Shown here: piece after piece, positions 7,989 through 15,323 of the stretch
Numbering within the stretch: position 1 is the stretch's first letter
Layout: every line of letters starts with the position of its first letter
Source: Verrucomicrobiales bacterium
GTDB taxonomy: Bacteria > Verrucomicrobiota > Verrucomicrobiia > Verrucomicrobiales > DEV007
NCBI GenBank assembly: GCA_029213195.1
Contig: JARGNI010000009.1
Location: 62,001 to 126,000, forward strand
Reading direction: 5' to 3'
Length of the DNA stretch: 64,000 nt
Translations under genes and position numbers: made by a program
The notes under the pieces: model-generated
What the model was told of the DNA's origin: nothing
The model's input: the letters and a program-made list of their open reading frames with translations, nothing else
Database searches by the model: none

Positions 7989-9295
7989 CTTGCCAGAGAG
8001 CTCGAGGAGATTCTCATCCCACCCTCCGCCGTGGTCGCGGCGCCCTGGAAATCGAATTCCAACTGATGCGCCGGGGGAAGAAAGCGTTCTCGCAATCGAT
8101 CTCCCTCCAGTTGCAACCGGGTCGGAGAGTGATCTGACGTCTCCACGAAGGGTAGACATTTTTTCAGGCTGACACGCAGTTTCGTAAGGTCGGCAAGACG
8201 AATTGCCGACCATCGCCGGATCCCCAGAACCCGGTCGACCGTCTTCACTCCCAGTCCGGGAACCCGGAGGATCTCCTCCCGCGAAGCCCGATTCAGATCG
8301 ATGGGAAAATGCTCTCGATTTCGCAAGGCCCAGGAAAGCTTGGGGTCGAGTTCGAGGTCGAGATTGGAGCCCCCTCCTGGGCTTCTTTCCGTCAGCTCCC
8401 CCACTGCAAATCCATAATACCGCAACAACCAGTCCGCCTGGTAAAGCCGATGCTCGCGGATCAATGGAGGCGCTTTCGAGGGAAGAAGCGAAGAGGAAGA
8501 AGGGATCGGGCTGAAAGCCGAATAGTAGACTCGTCGCAGTCGGTAGCCACGATAGAGAAGGTCGGAACGTTGCAGGATGGTCGCGTCATCCGATCGATCG
8601 GCCCCGACGATCATCTGGGTGCTCTGTCCAGCGGCATACACCCGGGGGAGCCTTCGCTTCTTTCGAGCCCGATCTTTCTTCTCCTCTCGACCCGCCTCGA
8701 TCCGGGTTCGAATTCCCGCCATCGCTTCCTGGGTTCGATGGAGGTTCTTTTCGGGAGCCAATCGGCGAAGCCCCTTCTCACTGGGCAGCTCGATGTTGAT
8801 ACTGATGCGATCCGCGTATTTCCCCGCTTCTTCGATGAGCTCCTGGGAGGCTTCGGGAATCGTCTTGAGATGAATGTAGCCCTGGAAATCATGCACCTCG
8901 CGAAGATCGCGCGCGACCCGGATGACCTGCTCCATCGTGTAGTCGGCGTCGCGGACGATCCCACTGCTGAGAAAGAGCCCCTCGATGTAGTTCCGCTTGT
9001 AAAAGTCGAGCGTCAGCTGGATTGCCTCCTCCGGCGTGAACCGCGCCCGGGGCACGTCGGAAGATCTCCGATTGATGCAATAATGACAGTCATAGAGACA
9101 GACATTGGTCAGGAGGATTTTCAGGAGCGAAATACACCGTCCATCCGGGGTATAGGAATGACAGATCCCGGTTCCTCCTGCCGAACCGACCCCGCCCCCT
9201 TTCGAAGAATCTCTCCGCTTTGCACCCGAACTGGCGCAGGAAGCGTCATATTTGGCAGCATCGGCGAGTATTTCCAGCTTTCGCGTCAAGTTCAT
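7985..9295 (-). CDS. Radical-SAM putative DNA modification/repair protein (TIGR03916 type)
   Basis: 436-residue radical S-adenosylmethionine enzyme of the family found next to UdgX/DUF4130 proteins. The 4Fe-4S-binding triad is C66-x3-C70-x2-C73 in TNVCLYDCHYC. It is preceded by the family-typical N-terminus KLEILADAAKYDASCASSG and GGTGICHSYTPDGRC, which contributes further Cys residues. A helix-hairpin-helix DNA-binding motif lies at about 335-362 (DLNRASREEILRVPGLGVKTVDRVLGIR). The reaction is unknown; the pairing with a uracil glycosylase points to DNA base repair or modification. The start is ATG 9295, where the family N-terminus begins. A GTG at 9313 is possible but sits inside the LexA-like box. 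The stop overlaps the UdgX start (ATGA), so the two proteins are translationally coupled. Confidence 0.9.
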   Translation of the reverse strand: MNLTRKLEILADAAKYDASCASSGAKRRDSSKGGGVGSAGGTGICHSYTPDGRCISLLKILLTNVCLYDCHYCINRRSSDVPRARFTPEEAIQLTLDFYKRNYIEGLFLSSGIVRDADYTMEQVIRVARDLREVHDFQGYIHLKTIPEASQELIEEAGKYADRISINIELPSEKGLRRLAPEKNLHRTQEAMAGIRTRIEAGREEKKDRARKKRRLPRVYAAGQSTQMIVGADRSDDATILQRSDLLYRGYRLRRVYYSAFSPIPSSSSLLPSKAPPLIREHRLYQADWLLRYYGFAVGELTERSPGGGSNLDLELDPKLSWALRNREHFPIDLNRASREEILRVPGLGVKTVDRVLGIRRWSAIRLADLTKLRVSLKKCLPFVETSDHSPTRLQLEGDRLRERFLPPAHQLEFDFQGAATTAEGGMRISSSSLAR

Positions 9296-9298
9296 AAT

Positions 9299-9312
9299 TG
9301 TTCTTACGAACA
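9299..9312. promoter_or_regulatory. LexA-type SOS box, TGTTC-TTAC-GAACA
   Basis: A perfect TGTTC-N4-GAACA palindrome, the LexA-binding motif I recall as described for Verrucomicrobia. It lies 3 nt upstream of the radical-SAM ATG (9295) and 30 nt upstream of the divergent DUF429 ATG (9343). Its position before a DNA-repair operon supports a real SOS site and suggests that both directions may be repressed together. Because it touches the coding start, the repair transcript would have a very short leader. Confidence 0.72.
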
Positions 9313-9342
9313 CTACTCAAATGAAGCTACCTTTCAACTAAA

Positions 9343-10107
9343 ATGAATCAGTCCGACTGGCACCTCCGTTCTGTGACGGTCCTCGGAATCGACCTCGCCT
9401 GGGGCGATCGAAATCCGGACGGGATCGTTTCGCTCCGGTTTCCTCACGGGGTTCTCGCGCCTCCCGAAGGCTTCGAAGTTTCCCTGGTTCGGGGAGACTC
9501 TTCACTTCTGAATTTTGTCGACGCGCGGACCTCCGATCTCGTCTTCGCCGCCGTCGACGCACCGACCATCGGGCCCAATGAAACCGGATCAAGGCCGGTC
9601 GACCGAATCTGCTCCCGCCTCTTTCGCTCTTCCGAAGCTGGCTGTCATCCCGTCAATCGTACGCTTTGCCAGCGACCTTTTCGTATCGCGAAAGCTTTCC
9701 AGGAAAGAGGATTCCAACTCTCATCTGATCTGACTCGAGGCTCCCATCTTCTCGCCGAGGTTTACCCGCACCCGGCCATGATTCGATTTTTCGGTCTCGC
9801 CAAGACGATCAAATACAAGCGGGGACCGGTCGCAAATCGACGTGTCGAATTCTCCCGCTACCAGGATCTCACCCGACAACTTCTCGCGATTCAGTTCTCC
9901 GAACTCTCCCACTTGTCTCCGGTAGAAACCCTTCTTTCCGAACCGTGGAGCAAGGGCATTGAAGACCAGCTCGATGCTCTCTTCAGCAGCCTCATCGGCT
10001 GGTGGCACCTTCATCACCTTGGTGCCTCGAGCGAATGCCTCGGAGACGAGAAAACGGGAACCATCCTGCTTCCGAATCCGGAGACCTCTCCCCTTGCAGA
10101 GACGTAA
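9343..10107 (+). CDS. DUF429 protein (predicted RNase H-like nuclease fold)
   Basis: 254-residue soluble protein of the DUF429 family. It begins with the RNase H-like first strand GIDLAWGDRNPDGIVSL, where Asp is the likely first metal ligand. It continues with FAAVDAPTIGPNETGSRPVDRICSRLF and an EVYPHPAMIRFFGL segment followed by KYKRG. It ends with DQLDALFSSLIGWW, where DALD/DQLDA residues complete the putative acidic site. The biochemical function of DUF429 is unproven; a nuclease or nucleic-acid role is predicted from fold. It diverges from the radical-SAM/UdgX operon across a 47-bp region that contains the LexA-like box, which hints at DNA-damage induction. The next gene starts 28 nt after its stop. 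Confidence 0.8.
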   Translation: MNQSDWHLRSVTVLGIDLAWGDRNPDGIVSLRFPHGVLAPPEGFEVSLVRGDSSLLNFVDARTSDLVFAAVDAPTIGPNETGSRPVDRICSRLFRSSEAGCHPVNRTLCQRPFRIAKAFQERGFQLSSDLTRGSHLLAEVYPHPAMIRFFGLAKTIKYKRGPVANRRVEFSRYQDLTRQLLAIQFSELSHLSPVETLLSEPWSKGIEDQLDALFSSLIGWWHLHHLGASSECLGDEKTGTILLPNPETSPLAET

Positions 10108-10135
10108 CCTTCGTCGACTCTTGCTCCCACGCACC

Positions 10136-11527
10136 ATGAACCCCACCTCGTTCGAAAGACGCTCTGAAATCCCGGTCTCGGCAAGGGAACTCCAGGAATG
10201 GCATCTTCGTCCCGGAGCGTTCTCCCGACTCAATCCCCCTTGGGAAGAAGCAAGCGTCGTTGAATCCCCGGGCGCACTTACCGATGGCGCGGTGGCTGTG
10301 ATCGATGTCGGTCCGAAGCCCTTTTCGATCCGCTGGATCGCCGAACACGAACTGATCGAGAACGGATTCATCGATAGCCAGACCAAGGGACCCTTCTCTT
10401 TCTGGGAGCACCGTCACCTCTTCCAACCAAAAGACGACTCCGCCAGCGAACTCATCGACTCGATCCGCTATCGACTTCCACTCGGATGGCTCGGAGAAAT
10501 CGGAGGAGGAAAGCTGGTCGAGAAAAAACTGGATCGCATGTTTCGCTATCGTCACGAGATCACCCGTTGTGATCTGGTCAGGGCAAAAGAAAATCCAGCT
10601 CCTCGATCGCTCTCCATTCTCGTTACCGGATCGACGGGTCTGATCGGTTCTGCTCTCTGTGGGTTTCTCGAAACCCAGGGGCACCGGGTTCTTCGAGTTA
10701 CTCGGAGCCCTCGGTCCGCCGAGGAAATTCGGTGGAATCCGCAGGATGGAACGATCGACCTTCCCAAAGACGTGGAGATCGATGCGGTGATCCACCTCGC
10801 CGGGTCCAACGTGGCCGATGGCCGATGGTCCGAAGAGAAGAAACGCGAGATCCTCGAGAGCCGTGTCCTCGGAACCCAGCTCCTCGCAAAAACGATGGCG
10901 GAGCGAGACCAACCTCCCTCGGTCTTTGTCTCCGCCTCGGGATCCGGTTTCTACCCTCTCGACGGCGAAGAGCATGACGAGTCTTCCGACCAGGGCTACC
11001 ACTTCCTCGCCCAAGTCTGCTCCGCCTGGGAAGATGGAACGGCGGTGGCGGAAGCCGCCGGGATCCGAGTAGTCCTCGCGCGGATCGGCGTGGTCCTGAC
11101 CCCGGCTGGGGGAGCCCTGCAGAAGATGCTCCCGATCTTTCGATCCGGTTTGGGAGGGGTCGTCGGCAAAGGCGATCGCATGATGTCATGGATCTCCTTT
11201 GACGATGTCCTCGACATCCTCCATCGAGCCACCTGGGAGACAGAGTGGAAAGGTCCACTGAACCTGACTGCTCCAAAACCGGTGTCTCATCATGAGTTTT
11301 TTCATACCCTCGCTCAGGTGTTGCGTCGCCCCTGCCTTGTCCCCTCGCCCGAGTTCGCGATTCGGGCGCTCTTCGGAGAAATGGCTGATGAGACCCTCCT
11401 CGCCGACCTTGCCGTGATTCCGGACAAGCTGACGAAATCAGGATACACCTTTCGGTATCCCGACTTGACCGGAGCGCTCTGCCACTTACTAGGAAAAGAC
11501 CCGCTTCCGAAACGAGGCTCTCTATAA
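10136..11527 (+). CDS. TIGR01777-family SDR oxidoreductase with N-terminal SRPBCC-like domain
   Basis: 463 residues. The N-terminal 150 residues look like the START/SRPBCC-type domain (cyclase/dehydrase-like) often fused to this family: FSRLNPPWEEASV, FSIRWIAEHELIENGFIDSQTKGPFSFWEHRHLF, IRYRLPLGWLGE. The second part starts with the NAD(P)-binding motif ILVTGSTGLIGSAL and has HLAGSNVADGRWSEEKKREILESRV, FVSASGSGFYP, and RIGVVLTPAGGALQKMLPIFRSGLGG. The DUF1731-type C-terminus has ETLLADLAVIPDKLTKSGYTFRYP. All are hallmarks of the SDR39U1/TIGR01777 group, whose physiological substrate is unknown. The start is ATG 10136; a longer in-frame opening back to 9959 would overlap the DUF429 gene and is rejected. 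The last base of its TAA is the A of the next gene's ATG (TAATG). Confidence 0.88.
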   Translation: MNPTSFERRSEIPVSARELQEWHLRPGAFSRLNPPWEEASVVESPGALTDGAVAVIDVGPKPFSIRWIAEHELIENGFIDSQTKGPFSFWEHRHLFQPKDDSASELIDSIRYRLPLGWLGEIGGGKLVEKKLDRMFRYRHEITRCDLVRAKENPAPRSLSILVTGSTGLIGSALCGFLETQGHRVLRVTRSPRSAEEIRWNPQDGTIDLPKDVEIDAVIHLAGSNVADGRWSEEKKREILESRVLGTQLLAKTMAERDQPPSVFVSASGSGFYPLDGEEHDESSDQGYHFLAQVCSAWEDGTAVAEAAGIRVVLARIGVVLTPAGGALQKMLPIFRSGLGGVVGKGDRMMSWISFDDVLDILHRATWETEWKGPLNLTAPKPVSHHEFFHTLAQVLRRPCLVPSPEFAIRALFGEMADETLLADLAVIPDKLTKSGYTFRYPDLTGALCHLLGKDPLPKRGSL

Positions 11528-12780
11528 TGAGTTCTTCCGAAACTGCCACCCTTCCCTATCTCATCATCGGCGCAGGGCTTGCCGGACTCTCCTGTGCGGT
11601 TCGCCTTCATGAAAATGGCTTTCCCGTCCAGGTGCTAGAGAAATCGGACGGTGTAGGGGGGCGTGTCAGGACAGACCAGAAGAATGGATTTCTCCTCGAT
11701 CGAGGGTTCCAGGTTTATCTCGATGCTTATCCAGAGGCCGGAGAGTTCCTCGACTTGGAAGCCCTTGATCTGCAACCCTTCGAACCGGGAGCTCTTGTCT
11801 GGAGAAAGGGAAAACTCCGCGAGGTCATGGATGTCTTCCGGCACCCATCGGCCCTGTTTTCCTCCGCCCTTCAGCCCATCGGCTCTCCCATCGACAAGCT
11901 GCTCGTCGCCAAGCTTCGGTTTCGGCTTCTACGCAAACCGATGGAAGAAATCTGGGCCACCCCCGAACAGACCACAGCCGACTACCTGAGGGATTTCGGG
12001 TTCTCCGAGTCGATGATCGATCTCTTTTTCCGAGGTTTCTACGGGGGGATCTTTCTCGAAGACCTCCTTGTCACCTCGAGTCGGATGTTCGAGTTCACCT
12101 TCAAGATGTTCGCAGAAGGAAGGGCCACCCTTCCCGCCCGGGGAATGCAACGCATCCCCGAGCAGCTCGCGGCTCGTCTCCCGAAAGGTGCCGTCGAGAC
12201 CGGCCGAGAGATCACGTCCCTCGAAAGCCGCCAGGTATCTGGGAATGGCTTTCATCACAGCGGCCGGGGCGTCATCCTCGCCACCGATGGATCCAGCACG
12301 AGCGCCCTGCTGGACCGCGATGGCTCGGTCCGCTGGAACAGCACGGCCTGTCTCTATTTTTCCACCGACTCCCCCCCTCTCGCCCGACCGATCATCGCGC
12401 TCAAAGGAGATCGAGAGGGCCTCGTCAACAATGTCAGCGTTCCCACTGCAGTGAGTTCCCAGTATGGAGACAAACCGCTCGTTTCCGTCTCCGTTCTCGG
12501 CGACCAACGCGAGACTCCGGATCTCGAGGAAGCCGTCCGAGCCGAACTTCGATCCTGGTTCGGTCCCTCCGTCGATCATTGGACTCACGAAGAAACCTAC
12601 CACGTCCGCAAAGCTCTCCCCACGAAAACCTCTGGTCATCTCAAACCGGTCGAAAAAACCCCGGAAGGGATCTACGTCTGCGGAGATGCCAACACCAGCG
12701 GGTCGATCGAGGGAGCCATTCTCTCAGGTCTTCGCACCGCCGATCACATCCTCGAAGAAAGTCATGCCGACCCCGGCTGA
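11527..12780 (+). CDS. NAD(P)/FAD-dependent oxidoreductase (amine oxidase / phytoene-desaturase-like)
   Basis: 417-residue flavoprotein. The N-terminal Rossmann motif YLIIGAGLAGLSCAVRLHENGFPVQVLEK binds the ADP part of FAD. It is followed by DGVGGRVRTD, the second FAD contact typical of amine oxidases and carotenoid desaturases, and LLDRGFQVYLDAYPE. Near the end, GIYVCGDANTSGSIEGAILSGLRTA is the C-terminal FAD-binding block. There is no signal peptide. The substrate cannot be read from sequence. It is coupled by a 1-nt overlap to the SDR upstream and overlaps the DUF3253 gene by 17 nt, so 9343-13015 is probably one four-gene unit. In other bacteria this oxidoreductase and TIGR01777 proteins often lie near photolyase or lipid-modification genes; neither is present here. 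Confidence 0.85.
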   Translation: MSSSETATLPYLIIGAGLAGLSCAVRLHENGFPVQVLEKSDGVGGRVRTDQKNGFLLDRGFQVYLDAYPEAGEFLDLEALDLQPFEPGALVWRKGKLREVMDVFRHPSALFSSALQPIGSPIDKLLVAKLRFRLLRKPMEEIWATPEQTTADYLRDFGFSESMIDLFFRGFYGGIFLEDLLVTSSRMFEFTFKMFAEGRATLPARGMQRIPEQLAARLPKGAVETGREITSLESRQVSGNGFHHSGRGVILATDGSSTSALLDRDGSVRWNSTACLYFSTDSPPLARPIIALKGDREGLVNNVSVPTAVSSQYGDKPLVSVSVLGDQRETPDLEEAVRAELRSWFGPSVDHWTHEETYHVRKALPTKTSGHLKPVEKTPEGIYVCGDANTSGSIEGAILSGLRTADHILEESHADPG

Positions 12781-13015
12781 GATCGAAACCGAGATCCTCG
12801 CTCTCGTTGCGGCAAGAGGGCCCGAAAAAACCATCTGCCCTAGCGAAGTCGTCCGCTCGCTGGATCCGGACGACTGGAGATCCTCGATGCCCGCCTGCCG
12901 CGAAGTCGCCGTCGAGTTGGCAAAGAAGGGGAAAATCGAGATCTGCCAGGAAGGCAAAGTCATCGATCCCAGGAACTTCCGTGGACCGATCCGGCTTCGT
13001 CTTAAAGGCGGGTGA
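12764..13015 (+). CDS. DUF3253 protein
   Basis: 83-residue protein matching the DUF3253 family in length and pattern: EIETEILALVAARGPEKTICPSEVVRSL, then DWRSSMPACREVAVELAKKGKIEICQEGKVIDPRNFRGPIRLRL. The layout is a winged-helix-like helix-helix-strand-strand fold, so nucleic-acid binding is possible but unproven. ATG 12764 lies inside the 3' end of the FAD oxidoreductase gene (17-nt overlap), which supports coupled translation. A longer in-frame opening from 12464 only covers the oxidoreductase and is not used. The stop is followed 11 nt later by a strong hairpin. Confidence 0.82.
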   Translation: MPTPAEIETEILALVAARGPEKTICPSEVVRSLDPDDWRSSMPACREVAVELAKKGKIEICQEGKVIDPRNFRGPIRLRLKGG

Positions 13016-13026
13016 AGGACACAGGG

Positions 13027-13072
13027 AATTCAACAGGGTTGATCGAGGGACCCAACCCTGTTGATCGGTCCC
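13027..13072. repeat. Hairpin element with CAACAGGGTTG arms, between convergent genes
   Basis: CAACAGGGTTG (13031-13041) pairs perfectly with CAACCCTGTTG (13053-13063) across an 11-nt loop, and one more T-A pair extends the stem. The loop contains GGGACC (13047-13052), which is complementary to GGTCCC at 13067-13072, so an alternative or pseudoknotted fold is possible. It sits between the convergent stops at 13015 and 13078 and may end transcription in both directions, although no T-tract is present. Its 15-nt left arm AATTCAACAGGGTTG recurs at 25472-25486, so it may be a dispersed element. Confidence 0.6.
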
Positions 13073-13077
13073 CTTCG

Positions 13078-13671
13078 TCAGTTCGAGATCTCGATCTTTC
13101 GCACCGTCTGAGGGCGCTGTTCGGGAATGAGGTCACGAGCATGATACTCGACCATCGCCGTCTCAAGGCTGTCGTATAGTTGCTGGACGTTCTCCTTCGA
13201 CTTCACCCGATACTCGACCATGTGGGTGTGCGTCGTGGTCGGATACTGCTTGATAGGATAGACCCACTCTTGCCTCGTCCCCCCCTGGGCCACATTGCGA
13301 AGTCTCTCCGCGGCTTGCCCCAGTCGCTCATTCGTCGTCCCGAGCGGGAGGATATAATAGATCCTGACCAGGCTCTGAGACTTGGTGCAAATCGTGAGTT
13401 CGTGAACTCGTGTCTGCGAATCCGTGTCGTAGACCTGAACGCCGTAGTATTCCACCGAGCGCAAGGGAACCGCGACGACCGCTCCATCCACCTTCGCCCG
13501 CCAGATCAAGGGGGTGATGTTCCCACGCACGGTCCGCACGCTGGGCCCTCCCGTCACCTCTTCGACCACCCCCTGGTTCGGATTCTCATGTTGCGCAAGG
13601 AGAGGTCCTAACAGGAAAGCCACAAAGACAAGGGCAAGAGCGACGATAGGGATGAGAGAAGACTGCTTCAT
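13078..13671 (-). CDS. Secreted or membrane-anchored hypothetical protein
   Basis: 197 residues, not recognised. The N-terminus is a typical signal peptide or signal anchor (MKQSSLIPIVALALVFVAFLLGPLLAQ). The remainder is a soluble domain with beta-strand-like stretches and two features worth noting: VRIYYILPLGTTNERLGQAAERLRNVAQ, and a Lys-rich helical part (VKSKENVQQLYDSLETAMVEYHARDL) near the end. A GTG at 13695 would add eight residues in front of the signal peptide; ATG 13671 is preferred. It diverges from the SUKH-domain gene at 13790, with which it may share a regulatory region. Confidence 0.65.
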   Translation of the reverse strand: MKQSSLIPIVALALVFVAFLLGPLLAQHENPNQGVVEEVTGGPSVRTVRGNITPLIWRAKVDGAVVAVPLRSVEYYGVQVYDTDSQTRVHELTICTKSQSLVRIYYILPLGTTNERLGQAAERLRNVAQGGTRQEWVYPIKQYPTTTHTHMVEYRVKSKENVQQLYDSLETAMVEYHARDLIPEQRPQTVRKIEISN

Positions 13672-13789
13672 GCCGCAGGCTAGAAAGTTTCTCACAACGA
13701 CTCAAGAAGATTGGCTTGCCCGTTTTGTCATCGGAAAAGATTTTGACTGTTTCGGGCGACGGGTTTTCATCTCTTCCTCCTTTATCCCC

Positions 13790-14212
13790 ATGACCCCTTC
13801 CTGGAAAGCGACCATCATCGAATGGACCGAACACCCCAAGGCACGCGAACGGAAAATCGATGCGTCCTTCTTTCCTCCCGTTCCCGAGAGTGACCTGACG
13901 CAATGGGAGGATCGAAACGAAGTCCAGGTTCCCGACGAGATCCGGGGATACCTTCTTCAGTCCAACGGACTCGAAGCCCAAAAGGGAGAAATCTGGCCGG
14001 TGCTTCCGCTGGGAGACTGGGAACCAATCGAGAACGAGTGCTCGCATCCTGATCCGTGGATCCGCTTCGGCGAGACGCAGGATTTTCTCTACCTTCTTTC
14101 ACTGGGGCACTCGCCCTCGATCTATCGCTACGCTCGATTTGGGTCCGATGAGGAGTTCTTCGCCCCTTCGTTCTCGCAGTATTTGCAGAAGATCTTTCGC
14201 GGCGAAGGCTAG
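13790..14212 (+). CDS. SMI1/KNR4 (SUKH) domain protein
   Basis: 140-residue single-domain protein with the SUKH fold pattern. An N-terminal segment leads to LTQWEDRNEVQVPDEIRGYLLQSNGLEA, matching the conserved helix that ends in N-G. It is followed by WPVLPLGDWEPIENE, then FGETQDFLYLLSLG and SIYRYARFGSDEEFFAPSFSQYL. SUKH proteins are best known as immunity partners of contact-dependent or polymorphic toxins, but many free-standing ones have unknown roles. No toxin is visible within several kilobases, so an immunity role is not supported here. ATG 13790 begins at the domain; the open frame extends upstream to 13514 only as antisense to the neighbouring gene. Confidence 0.7.
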   Translation: MTPSWKATIIEWTEHPKARERKIDASFFPPVPESDLTQWEDRNEVQVPDEIRGYLLQSNGLEAQKGEIWPVLPLGDWEPIENECSHPDPWIRFGETQDFLYLLSLGHSPSIYRYARFGSDEEFFAPSFSQYLQKIFRGEG

Positions 14213-14250
14213 CTCTTCCGGTCGCGTAGTCGCGGCCCTCCTTTCCTGCG

Positions 14251-14276
14251 AAAACATTTGCGCAAACGTTTGTTTT
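14251..14276. promoter_or_regulatory. LacI-family-type operator upstream of the nucleoside/sugar uptake operon
   Basis: CAAACGTTTG (14263-14272) is a perfect 10-nt palindrome around the A-A-A-C-G-T-T-T core used by many LacI/PurR/CcpA-type regulators. It overlaps a second perfect palindrome, TTTGCGCAAA (14257-14266), and the outer ends AAAACA and TGTTTT are also complementary. The site ends 19 nt before the ATG of the binding-protein gene at 14296. This suggests substrate-dependent repression of the 14296-18535 operon. No LacI-family regulator is encoded in the window. Confidence 0.6.
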
Positions 14277-14295
14277 CAGGCATTCTGGCGATCTC

Positions 14296-15276
14296 ATGAG
14301 ACTTTTCACCCCCGCTTTCTCTCGTCTTTTCGCGTGCCTCCTGGCCCTGGGAGCCCTCGTTTTTCTCTCGTCCTGCAACGACTCGGACGAGCCCTCGGCG
14401 GGAGAAGGAGAGGGCGGGAAGCCCGAGGTCGCCCTGGTCATGAAATCCCTCGCCAACGAATTCTTCAAGACGATGGCAGATGGAGCCGAGGCCTACCAGG
14501 CGAAGCATTCCGGCGAGTTTTCCCTCATCGTAAACGGAATTAAGAATGAGACGGATCTCGCGCAACAGGTCGCCCTCGTTGAACAGATGATTGCGCAAGG
14601 CGTCGACGCGATCGTCATCGCACCAGCGGATTCCAAGGCCCTGGTCTCCGTGCTGAAGCGTGCCCAGGCCGAAGGCATCGTCGTCGTGAATATCGACAAC
14701 AAGCTCGATACCGAAATCCTCGAGCAGTCTCAGCTCACGATCCCTTTTGTTGGCCCGGACAATCGCGAAGGGGCCGCCACGGTCGGAGCAGCACTTGCCA
14801 AGCAGCTCGAAAACGGTGACCAGGTCGCCATTCTCGAAGGCGTTCCGACGGCGTTCAATGCCCAGCAGCGACGAGCTGGATTCGAAGATGCCATGAAGAA
14901 GGCGGGAGCCGAGATCGTCAGCGTTCAGAGTGCCTCGTGGGAAATGGAGAAAGCCAACAATGTCACCGCAGCGATGCTGACCACGCATCCCGAGCTCGAT
15001 GCCATTCTCGCCAGCAACGACAACATGGCCCTCGGCGCAGCCGCCGCGGTCAAGGCAGCAGGAAAAGAGGGTGAAGTTCTCATCGTCGGTTTCGACAACA
15101 TCTCGGCGGTGCAGAGCATGATTCGAGAAGGGCGTATTCTCGCGACGGCAGATCAGCATGGCGATCAACTCGCCGTCTACGGCATCGAGGCCGCATTGAA
15201 AATCCTCTCCGGGGAAGGCGAGCCCACTGATCGCAAGACTCCCGTCGATCTCGTCACCAAGGAAACGCTCCCCTAG
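14296..15276 (+). CDS. Sugar/nucleoside ABC transporter substrate-binding lipoprotein (ribose-binding-protein family)
   Basis: 326-residue periplasmic binding protein of the ribose/galactose (Periplasmic_binding_4) type. The signal peptide ends in the lipobox LSSC, with the lipidated Cys at about residue 27, followed by an acidic Gly/Glu linker. The mature protein shows typical blocks: VALVMKSLANEFFKTMADGAE, the Q-Q-V-A-L-VEQMIAQGVDAIVIAPADS stretch, NIDNKLD, VGPDNREGA, HPELDAILASNDNMALGAAAAVKAAG and VGFDNISAVQSMIREGRILATADQHG. It delivers ligand to the permease encoded 47 nt downstream. The operon also carries two nucleoside hydrolases, so a ribonucleoside or ribose is the likely ligand; this is inferred. 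A LacI-type palindrome precedes the gene. Confidence 0.9.
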   Translation: MRLFTPAFSRLFACLLALGALVFLSSCNDSDEPSAGEGEGGKPEVALVMKSLANEFFKTMADGAEAYQAKHSGEFSLIVNGIKNETDLAQQVALVEQMIAQGVDAIVIAPADSKALVSVLKRAQAEGIVVVNIDNKLDTEILEQSQLTIPFVGPDNREGAATVGAALAKQLENGDQVAILEGVPTAFNAQQRRAGFEDAMKKAGAEIVSVQSASWEMEKANNVTAAMLTTHPELDAILASNDNMALGAAAAVKAAGKEGEVLIVGFDNISAVQSMIREGRILATADQHGDQLAVYGIEAALKILSGEGEPTDRKTPVDLVTKETLP

Positions 15277-15323
15277 CCTGTCTGCCGAGAGTCCGAGTTC
15301 TTACCTCGCCTCCCCTGCTTCTC

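Noticed and set aside
8000..8213. Extended N-terminus (75 aa) for the UdgX fusion
   Set aside because: It lies inside the radical-SAM gene. The ATGA overlap at 7985-7988 gives a better start, and the extra residues look like out-of-frame translation.
9959..10135. Longer N-terminus for the TIGR01777 protein
   Set aside because: It would overlap the DUF429 gene in another frame and adds Arg-rich non-conserved sequence; ATG 10136 fits the domain start.
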